From Oceanihabitans sp. (lineage in GTDB: Bacteria; Bacteroidota; Bacteroidia; Flavobacteriales; Flavobacteriaceae): a DNA stretch of 17,695 bases. Below, one piece after another: positions 1 to 5,392 of this stretch. The notes beneath the pieces were generated by a model that did no database searches, was not told the origin of the DNA, and was given only the letters and a program-made list of their open reading frames with translations. The stretch's first letter is position 1; each line of letters opens with the position of its first letter. The translations under genes and the position numbers were made by a program. The stretch covers positions 1 to 17,695 of the forward strand of contig JAGPUY010000344.1 of the NCBI GenBank assembly GCA_018067265.1, written 5' to 3'.

Positions 1-633
1 ATGTCCGAACACAAAAAAATCTCTGTGTTTGTCTTCTAGTTTACGTTTGCAATACTGTACCAACCATTCTTCATCATTACCTAAAAATTTGGCATCATCA
101 TCACCAGAAATAAGCTTGTTTTTTACCGACATGTATTGTCCGATTCGCATGGCGAAATCGGGATGTAAAATACGTTTAAACAACCATTGGCATATTGGGT
201 TGGTAAATACTTTTTTCATGCGCTTGTAGCCTTTGTCTTTTGGACCTAAGCCGTCACCATGACCAATAAAAAACGTTTTATTATTAAAGGTAAATTCTTT
301 TGGTTTGTGGTACACAGGAATGTTTAGTTCCTCTTCAAAATAGCCATCCATCCATAAATCATGATTACCAACAAAGTAGTAAATAGGAATTCCGGAATCC
401 GATATTTCGGCAAGTTTCCCCAAGGTTCTCGTAAATCCTTTAGGTACTACGTTTTTATATTCCACCCAGAAATCGAATAAATCCCCTAAAAGAAAAATAG
501 CAGCTGCATCTTTTTTTACATGGTCTAGCCAAGCGACAAACTTTTTTTCGCGTGGCAGAGAAGCTTCTTTTGTAGGAGCTCCTAAATGATTATCACTAGC
601 GAAATATATTTTTTTTCCTTCTGGAATTTGCAT
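1..633 (-). CDS. lpxH: UDP-2,3-diacylglucosamine diphosphatase (LpxH-like), 3' end cut by window
   Basis: Metallophosphoesterase that would cleave UDP-2,3-diacylglucosamine to lipid X and UMP in lipid A synthesis, at the inner membrane. The frame reads from the ATG at 633 through position 1 without a stop (211 codons), so the C-terminus lies outside the window; the family is usually about 240-260 residues. Visible motifs in order: SDNHLG (Asp14, His16), GDLFDFW (Asp51), GNHD (Asn90, His91), GHGDG (His125), and the final VFGH, which is the beginning of the GHxH metal motif. These are the two-metal ligands of calcineurin-like phosphoesterases, and the DLFDFW and GHGDG context favours LpxH over other members. 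It lies downstream of queD on the same strand, across 149 nt holding a repeat. I see no convincing promoter of its own. Confidence 0.88.
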   Translation of the reverse strand, partial: MQIPEGKKIYFASDNHLGAPTKEASLPREKKFVAWLDHVKKDAAAIFLLGDLFDFWVEYKNVVPKGFTRTLGKLAEISDSGIPIYYFVGNHDLWMDGYFEEELNIPVYHKPKEFTFNNKTFFIGHGDGLGPKDKGYKRMKKVFTNPICQWLFKRILHPDFAMRIGQYMSVKNKLISGDDDAKFLGNDEEWLVQYCKRKLEDKHRDFFVFGH

Positions 634-665
634 ACTGTAAATATAAAAAATGTTTGTTAGTTAGC

Positions 666-765
666 TGGATGCCACGTTAAGGATTAAGCAATTGTTGGAG
701 CTCCTTGCAAAGAGCGACTTGCGAAAGCCTGACCCTTTGAAGCTTTTGCGAAAAAGGGTAACGCC
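666..765 (-). repeat. Intergenic hairpin repeat, copy 1 (downstream of queD)
   Basis: A 35-nt core (731-765) matches 11080-11114 at 31 of 35 positions. It forms a 7-bp stem, ACCCTTT (732-738) with AAAGGGT (753-759), around a 14-nt loop. An outer block at 666-676 matches 11070-11080 at 10 of 11 positions. Here the two blocks are separated by 55 nt (677-731) absent from the other copy; that insert contains the palindrome GGAGCTCC. The hairpin begins 18 nt after the queD stop codon on the minus strand. No T-run follows the stem, so it is not a classic intrinsic terminator. I infer a member of a dispersed intergenic repeat family. Confidence 0.6.
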
Positions 766-782
766 ATAATTATTCTTAAAAA

Positions 783-1235
783 CTATGTGTTATCACTTGC
801 ATACCACTCGGCATACGACGTTGCGGTTTCTTGCAATTTCAACGAATGTAACTTTATATTGTCTGGCAAACGTTTGGTTATTTTGGAAGCAAAGTCAATA
901 ACCATCATTTCGCTGGTTGGTTGATAATCTACTAAAAGTACATTGTGATCTCTGTCTGATAATTCTTTAGCAAGCTCCAAATGTGGCGTGTTTTTATTAA
1001 AAACGGTGGCGTGATCAAAAACTTCGACAATGTCTTCTTTTACTATTTTTTTTAGATCGCTAAAATCGATGACCATCCCAAATTTTGCGTTGGTAGCATC
1101 TGTAATAGGTCTGCCAATAACGGTTACAAATAATCTGTAGCTATGACCATGTACGTTTTTACACTTACCATCGTAACCATAAAGTGCGTGTCCTGTCTCG
1201 AAAGAGAACTGTTTTGTGATTCTAATTTTACTCAT
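783..1235 (-). CDS. queD: 6-carboxytetrahydropterin synthase (QueD / PTPS family)
   Basis: Zinc enzyme of the queuosine/7-deazaguanine pathway, converting dihydroneopterin triphosphate to 6-carboxytetrahydropterin in the cytoplasm. The QueD-type motif CKNVHGHSY carries the catalytic Cys four residues before the HGH zinc ligands; the third zinc His is in ETGHALYG. The later FDHATVFN, PTSEMMVIDFA and LQETATSYAEW segments match conserved His and Glu positions of the 6-pyruvoyltetrahydropterin synthase fold. I choose the ATG at 1235 (150 residues). An in-frame ATG at 1247 sits almost at the expected transcript start of the TATCTTTG box (1255-1262), so it is less likely. The leader is only about 14 nt, too short for a preQ1 riboswitch. 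No queC, queE or queF is visible nearby. A eukaryotic-type PTPS function is less likely because of the Cys-x3-HGH arrangement. Confidence 0.85.
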   Translation of the reverse strand: MSKIRITKQFSFETGHALYGYDGKCKNVHGHSYRLFVTVIGRPITDATNAKFGMVIDFSDLKKIVKEDIVEVFDHATVFNKNTPHLELAKELSDRDHNVLLVDYQPTSEMMVIDFASKITKRLPDNIKLHSLKLQETATSYAEWYASDNT

Positions 1236-1254
1236 TGTTTTGTGCATTTCGATG

Positions 1255-1262
1255 CAAAGATA
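1255..1262 (-). promoter_or_regulatory. Probable -7 box of queD promoter
   Basis: On the minus strand this reads TATCTTTG, an exact match to the Bacteroidota -7 consensus TAnnTTTG, 19 nt upstream of the preferred queD start. No -33 TTTG is present at the usual spacing. Confidence 0.45.
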
Positions 1263-1293
1263 TTCATTTTGTAAAAGGAATCGCTTTTTAGAT

Positions 1294-1301
1294 TACATTT
1301 G
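1294..1301 (+). promoter_or_regulatory. Probable -7 box of the oxygenase gene
   Basis: Reads TACATTTG, matching TAnnTTTG, 39 nt before the ATG at 1341. A TTG lies at 1269-1271 but with 22 nt spacing instead of about 19. The box is back-to-back with that of queD, so the two genes share a compact divergent promoter region. It also argues against a start at 1299, which would fall inside the box. Confidence 0.4.
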
Positions 1302-1340
1302 CTCGCTTTTGTTAGGATTAGACTGGAAGCAAGTAAGGTT

Positions 1341-1982
1341 ATGAATTCGATTTTTGAAGAACTTACATTTGCTGAAAACCCTTTATATGAGGGAATTATA
1401 GAAGATTTGTTGGCGAAAAAATATAGTGTTGTGGAAGATTTTTTTTCTGCGCAAGAAGTTTTAATTTTAAGAAACTCTTTAATTGAAAAACACGAACTAG
1501 ACGCTTTTAAAAAAGCAGCTATTGGTAATCGTGTTAACGAAACCATAGAAAAAGCCATTCGCGGGGATATTATTTTGTGGATGGACGAAAGTAAAGCAGA
1601 TACTTACGAACAGTTATTTTTTAATAAAATAAATAGCCTCGTTAGTTACTTAAACAAAACCTGTTTTTTAGGAATACTACATAAAGAATTTCACTACGCA
1701 TTGTATCCTAAAAACACATTTTATAAACGCCATATCGATACGTTTCAAAACGATGATAGACGTAAGTTGTCTTTTGTTTGTTATTTAAATGAAGACGGTT
1801 GGCTGCCAAAAAATGGTGGCGAACTGGTATTGTATTTAGACGAGAACGGCGTGGAAACCGAAAAGGTTATTTATCCGTTTCCAGGACGTGTGGTAATCTT
1901 CGAGAGTCAACTTATAGAACACGAAGTAAAACCGGTACATACAGAACGATTGAGTATTACAGGTTGGTTGAAAACGCGATAG
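1341..1982 (+). CDS. 2-oxoglutarate/Fe(II)-dependent oxygenase (SM-20 / prolyl 4-hydroxylase-like)
   Basis: Predicted non-haem iron dioxygenase of 213 residues; substrate unknown. The C-terminal half has the double-stranded beta-helix signature: HID (His131, Asp133), the distal iron ligand His194 in IEHEVKPV, and the 2-oxoglutarate-binding Arg203 in ERLSITGW. The segments GGELVLYL and FPGRVVIFES are typical of the prolyl 4-hydroxylase/SM-20 group. The N-terminal ~120 residues have no motif I can name. I use the ATG at 1341 (MNSIFEELTF) and not the TTT-adjacent upstream start at 1299, which lies in the putative -7 box. The gene is divergent from queD and convergent with the small membrane protein genes; its stop abuts the stop of the 32-residue ORF with no gap. 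Protein or small-molecule hydroxylation both remain possible. Confidence 0.8.
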   Translation: MNSIFEELTFAENPLYEGIIEDLLAKKYSVVEDFFSAQEVLILRNSLIEKHELDAFKKAAIGNRVNETIEKAIRGDIILWMDESKADTYEQLFFNKINSLVSYLNKTCFLGILHKEFHYALYPKNTFYKRHIDTFQNDDRRKLSFVCYLNEDGWLPKNGGELVLYLDENGVETEKVIYPFPGRVVIFESQLIEHEVKPVHTERLSITGWLKTR

Positions 1983-2081
1983 TTATCTGCGTTTATTTCG
2001 GTTATAAAAATAGATGATAACTAAGGCTATTCCTAGAACTAAAAAAAAACCGTTTCCGCTTAAAAAATTTAATATTTCCAT
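1983..2081 (-). CDS. Very small single-span membrane protein (32 aa)
   Basis: ATG at 2081 to TAA at 1983-1985. The product has a short N-terminus (MEILNFLSGNG), a hydrophobic segment at about residues 11-26 (FFLVLGIALVIIYFY), and a basic tail NRNKRR. By the positive-inside rule the tail should be cytoplasmic. It is third in line after the MATE gene and the 55-residue ORF, 62 nt downstream of the latter. The tail IYFYNRNKRR closely resembles IYRYNKNKKE of that neighbour, which supports both being real and related. I do not recognise the family. It could still be a chance ORF given its length. Confidence 0.5.
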   Translation of the reverse strand: MEILNFLSGNGFFLVLGIALVIIYFYNRNKRR

Positions 2082-2109
2082 TTGACTATTGTTTTATACT
2101 CTTTACCAC

Positions 2110-2130
2110 TTGAAATTACCGTAATTTCAA
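2110..2130. promoter_or_regulatory. 21-bp perfect interrupted palindrome between two small ORFs
   Basis: Arms TTGAAATTAC (2110-2119) and GTAATTTCAA (2121-2130) flank a single base. It lies in the 62-nt gap between the 55- and 32-codon ORFs. Neither strand has a following T-run, so an operator-type protein site or a processing hairpin (9-bp stem, 3-nt loop) fits better than a terminator. Function not known. Confidence 0.4.
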
Positions 2131-2143
2131 TTAATAACTGGTA

Positions 2144-2311
2144 TTATTCTTTTTTATTTTTATTGTATCTGTATATAAAATAAGCAAGTGCTACTAATAC
2201 TACAAAAGGTAGCATCGAACCAATAAATACACCGATTCCGTAATTAGCATCTGGAGCACTATTTATTTTTTCATTGATGTCTACTTCTTGTAAAACAGTT
2301 AAAAACGTCAT
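2144..2311 (-). CDS. Small single-span membrane protein (55 aa)
   Basis: ATG at 2311 to TAA at 2144-2146, starting 27 nt after the MATE stop codon on the same strand, so probably co-transcribed with it. Residues 1-22 are polar (VDINEKINSAPDANYG). Residues about 25-46 form one hydrophobic helix (GVFIGSMLPFVVLVALAYF). The tail IYRYNKNKKE is strongly basic, predicting N-out/C-in topology. There is no signal-peptidase or lipobox motif. The codon pattern reads as protein rather than random sequence (one clean helix, charged tail). I do not recognise a named family. A role as a small partner of the MATE transporter or another membrane complex would be inference only. Confidence 0.65.
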   Translation of the reverse strand: MTFLTVLQEVDINEKINSAPDANYGIGVFIGSMLPFVVLVALAYFIYRYNKNKKE

Positions 2312-2338
2312 TGTATATTTTATTGTCTTTCGGTAAAG

Positions 2339-3673
2339 TTACGCCTTTTGTGAAAGTGGTAAAAATTCTTTTCTAAATTTTATGATTAATGGTAATCCTC
2401 TAGCGATAATCCAAAGGGTGAAAGCTATAAAAATGCCATATAATTTGAAATCTAAAGCGTCTAACCAAAACAGGATGGGGACAAAAACGATAAAAGTAGA
2501 AAAGAGTAGTACGTTTCTAAGGATTTTCATCTTCCCTAAACCTTTAAACATACCGTCAAAAATAAAAGCTAAAGCACAAAGTGGCTGCATGAGTAATACG
2601 ATCCAGAATATGTTATAAAATTCTTTTAAAACCTGCGGGTCTTTGGTGAAAAGGGTTCCTAAAGGATAATATAAAAGCGCGCCTAGTATTGCAATGGTGG
2701 TTCCGAGAGCAATTCCGTATTTAATTAGCTTATTGCTCAATTCGATTAAACTAGTATACGCTTTGGCTCCTATTAGTTTTCCCGATAAAATATTTCCTGC
2801 ACTTGCATAACCGTCAATAATAAAAGCACCAAGAAACCATAAGTTAATAGCAATAGTATAGGCTGCAATGTATTGTTTACCATAACTTGTAGAAAAAGCA
2901 CTAGCAAAATATAAGGTTACATTTAAGGCCAGTGTGCGTACAAACAAATTTAGAATCATTAGTATAAAACGTTTAATTTCCGGATTAAAAGGGAAACTAA
3001 AGCGCAGTGGAATATTCGTTTTTGTTAGTAGATAATAAGCAGAAAAAATAGCCATTAAAAACTGCGCAATAACACTTGCATAGGCGGCACCTTTAATGTG
3101 CATTGTAGGAATATATCCTTCGATTCCGTACACTAAAATAAAATCTAAAACAATGTTTGCGGAAGCCCCAATGATTGCAATTAGCATTGGGTAATAGGTG
3201 TTTTGTAAACCTCTAAAAGTGCCAAAAACCGCAATTGTAAATAAGGTAAAAGGAAACCCGAAAACTCGAATTTTATAATAATCTACGCTATATTCTAGAA
3301 TGACACCGGAAGCATTATAGAGTTTAAAAATATTTTGTGCAAAAGGATACGTACCAATAATTATTAAAAGACTTAGTGAGGTAATGATAAAGATCGCTTG
3401 TGCTGGGAGGTTTTTAACGGCGTCTACGTTATCTGCGCCAACATATTGTGAAACGATAGAAGATATAGCACTTCTTGTTTGTCCCAAAACCCAAATAAGC
3501 ATGGATATAAAAGCACCAACAATACCAACAGCCGCTAAAGACTCGGTGGCGTTTATACCTATGTTACCAACAATAGCAGTATCTGTTAAAGATAAAATAG
3601 GTTCTGAAACTCCTGCGATTAATGCTGGAATTGCAAGTTTGTTTATCTGTTTCAGATTTATATTGGTAGGCAC
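2339..3673 (-). CDS. MATE family efflux transporter (DinF-like)
   Basis: Inner-membrane multidrug/toxic compound antiporter of 444 residues, the usual size for 12 transmembrane helices, which are visible as regularly spaced hydrophobic segments across the protein. The first helix carries IPALIAGVSEPILSLTDTAIVG, with the Pro, Glu24 and Asp31 positions typical of the DinF branch; IVSQYVGA and FRGLQNT are further family motifs. Substrates cannot be told from sequence; coupling would be to H+ or Na+. The start codon is GTG at 3673: an in-frame stop lies just upstream (3716-3718), and the next Met (residue 58) would remove helix 1. The gene leads a likely transcript with the two small membrane protein genes. 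It is divergent from the usp gene, with 83 nt between the start codons. Confidence 0.87.
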   Translation of the reverse strand: MPTNINLKQINKLAIPALIAGVSEPILSLTDTAIVGNIGINATESLAAVGIVGAFISMLIWVLGQTRSAISSIVSQYVGADNVDAVKNLPAQAIFIITSLSLLIIIGTYPFAQNIFKLYNASGVILEYSVDYYKIRVFGFPFTLFTIAVFGTFRGLQNTYYPMLIAIIGASANIVLDFILVYGIEGYIPTMHIKGAAYASVIAQFLMAIFSAYYLLTKTNIPLRFSFPFNPEIKRFILMILNLFVRTLALNVTLYFASAFSTSYGKQYIAAYTIAINLWFLGAFIIDGYASAGNILSGKLIGAKAYTSLIELSNKLIKYGIALGTTIAILGALLYYPLGTLFTKDPQVLKEFYNIFWIVLLMQPLCALAFIFDGMFKGLGKMKILRNVLLFSTFIVFVPILFWLDALDFKLYGIFIAFTLWIIARGLPLIIKFRKEFLPLSQKA

Positions 3674-3730
3674 TAGTTTAAATTTTATTTTAGAAAGGAT
3701 AAAGGTCGCAACTATTTATTATAAAAGCTG

Positions 3731-3738
3731 TATTTTTG
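3731..3738 (+). promoter_or_regulatory. Probable -7 box of the usp gene
   Basis: Reads TATTTTTG (TAnnTTTG), 18 nt before the usp ATG, implying a leader of roughly 13 nt. No -33 TTTG is found at the expected spacing. Confidence 0.4.
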
Positions 3739-3756
3739 CGGTCTAAATAATAAGTA

Positions 3757-4551
3757 ATGAAAAATATTTTAGTTCCTATTGGTTCGTCTAGTAATGCAAA
3801 ATACACTTTGCAATATGCTATAGACTTTGCGCAAGTTATGCAAGCAAATGTTTTTGTTTTCAGATCTTTTAGTTTGGCTCCAAAGGCCGGAACCATTATA
3901 AACATAGATAGTATTGTTGCAAGAGAACAGGTTGCCAATGTGAAAGAAGTGGTAGACCAAATAGATCAAAAAGACGTACCCATTAAAATAATATCTGCAA
4001 AAGGAGGAGTTGTAGATAGTATAGATGCTATACATAAAGAATTAGGAATTGATTTAATCATTGTAGGACAAAGACCTAATGATTTACAAGAAAGTTATTT
4101 TTTAGGAAGAACACCAGGAAGCATTGTTAAACAAACCGATATTCCTGTTTTAATTATACCAGAAGCATATGCTTTTGCGCCAATAAAAAAGATTTTAACA
4201 GCAATAAAGTCTGGTGTGGTTAGTAAAAAAGATGCATTATTACCTTTAGAAGAAATTTTAATAACTTTTAAGGCTAAAATGCATTTATTACAAGTAAAAA
4301 CACAGGACTTTTTACCTGAAGATTTAGAGTTTTATAGTGAATTAGCAGCATTAACTTCTTCATATAACAGTTCGGAGAATGCCACATTATTTCAAGGTGT
4401 TTTAGAGCATTTAAACAAACAGAATCCCGATATTATTTGTGTTTTTAGACGTAAAAGAGGATTCTTTCAAAAGCTTTGGGAGCAAAACACCATTAAAAAA
4501 ATAGATTTTGAAAGTCGTGTACCTCTTCTTGTTTTAAAAGGCGCTGAGTAA
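3757..4551 (+). CDS. Universal stress protein, two UspA domains
   Basis: Cytoplasmic UspA-superfamily protein of 264 residues. Domain 1 (about 1-135) begins with KNILVPIGSS and contains IIVGQRP (Gly104) followed by LGRTPGSIV (Gly117, Gly121-Ser122). This resembles the ATP-binding G-x2-G-x9-G-S/T motif, but the first part is altered (G-Q-R-P-N). Domain 2 (about 142-262) keeps the fold pattern (KKILTAIKSG, PDIICVFRRKRG, VPLLVLKG) but has lost the glycine-rich nucleotide motif, so it is probably non-binding. Tandem Usp proteins with one degenerate half are common in Flavobacteriia. It converges on the hydrolase gene, with only 4 nt between stop codons and no terminator between, so the two transcripts likely overlap. 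Precise function unknown. Confidence 0.82.
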   Translation: MKNILVPIGSSSNAKYTLQYAIDFAQVMQANVFVFRSFSLAPKAGTIINIDSIVAREQVANVKEVVDQIDQKDVPIKIISAKGGVVDSIDAIHKELGIDLIIVGQRPNDLQESYFLGRTPGSIVKQTDIPVLIIPEAYAFAPIKKILTAIKSGVVSKKDALLPLEEILITFKAKMHLLQVKTQDFLPEDLEFYSELAALTSSYNSSENATLFQGVLEHLNKQNPDIICVFRRKRGFFQKLWEQNTIKKIDFESRVPLLVLKGAE

Positions 4552-4555
4552 AAAA

Positions 4556-5392
4556 TTAGATAAAAGAAATACTCGCAGCTACAACCGTTTGTAGTGCGGA
4601 AGGCATGGTGTTTCTTGTCCAAGGATGCGAACTATTAAAAACGTGGTTACAATTTTTTATAGGAAGTAATGTGCTTTCGGGTTTCCAGGCCTTTAATTGA
4701 AGTGCTTCTGTAAATTTCACGGAAGGATCATCTTCGCCATGAATAATTAAAAAAGGAATGGTTATTTTTTGGGTTGCCAATGCGATATTAAAGCGCTTTT
4801 CATTTGCTTTATAATCTAAATAAAACTGATAGTTATGTGGCATTTGTTGTTTGGTTCTACCATTTAAAACATACTTAACGCCATCTTTTTTCCATAGGTC
4901 TACATCTCCAGTGGTAGAAGTGCGTTTCCCAAAACCACTAACACTTGCCCAGGTAATTAGTTTGGTTATTCTAGAATCTTCAGATGCTTTAATTATGGAG
5001 ATTCCGCCACCTCTGGAATGTCCAATTAAGGTAATATTCTTTATGTTTATTTGATTTCTGAATTCATTTTCTTCCGATAAAAGATGGTTTAACATGCTAT
5101 CTACATCTTCCAGTTCTTTAGAATAATTATTTTCTCCAAAAGCGGCAAGGTCTGGAAAATCAATCGGATTTTCCATAGTTCCACCATTATGTGAAAAATT
5201 AAATTTCACAAAAAACAAATCGGCAGCACTACATGCTTGTGCTACTAAATCCCAACTTCCCCAATCTTTAAAACCTTTGTAACCATGACAGAAAATTACC
5301 AATGGTTTTTTGTTGTTGTTCGCTTTAAAAAAGGCATCCCAAAGTATTGGTTTTTTTGCATCTCTTTGTAGTATTCGGTTTTTATGAATCAT
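4556..5392 (-). CDS. Alpha/beta hydrolase (dienelactone hydrolase/peptidase-like)
   Basis: Predicted serine hydrolase, 278 residues, no signal peptide, so cytoplasmic; substrate unknown. It shows the oxyanion segment FCHGYKGFKDWGSW (His36-Gly37), the nucleophile elbow GHSRGG (Ser126), the acid in HGEDDPSV (Asp221 or Asp222), and the catalytic His250 in NCNHVFN. This order and spacing match the alpha/beta hydrolase fold; the CHGYKGFKDWG motif is seen in a widespread Bacteroidota group annotated only as alpha/beta hydrolase. Its ATG overlaps the TGA of the upstream AddB-like gene by one base (TGATG), pointing to translational coupling and one transcript. Why a hydrolase is coupled to a recombination nuclease is not evident. 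Confidence 0.8.
   Translation of the reverse strand: MIHKNRILQRDAKKPILWDAFFKANNNKKPLVIFCHGYKGFKDWGSWDLVAQACSAADLFFVKFNFSHNGGTMENPIDFPDLAAFGENNYSKELEDVDSMLNHLLSEENEFRNQINIKNITLIGHSRGGGISIIKASEDSRITKLITWASVSGFGKRTSTTGDVDLWKKDGVKYVLNGRTKQQMPHNYQFYLDYKANEKRFNIALATQKITIPFLIIHGEDDPSVKFTEALQLKAWKPESTLLPIKNCNHVFNSSHPWTRNTMPSALQTVVAASISFI

Noticed and set aside
634..645. TATATTTA as a promoter -7 box for lpxH
   Set aside because: It ends only 4 nt before the ATG, leaving no room for a leader.
1236..1254. preQ1 riboswitch upstream of queD
   Set aside because: The predicted leader is only about 14 nt, too short for a preQ1 aptamer, and no pseudoknot pattern is visible.
1232..1558. 108-codon minus-strand open frame
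   Set aside because: Overlaps the oxygenase gene antisense, crosses both putative promoters, and has no recognisable motif.
3384..3746. 120-codon plus-strand open frame
   Set aside because: Antisense to the MATE N-terminal region, which has clear family motifs on the other strand.
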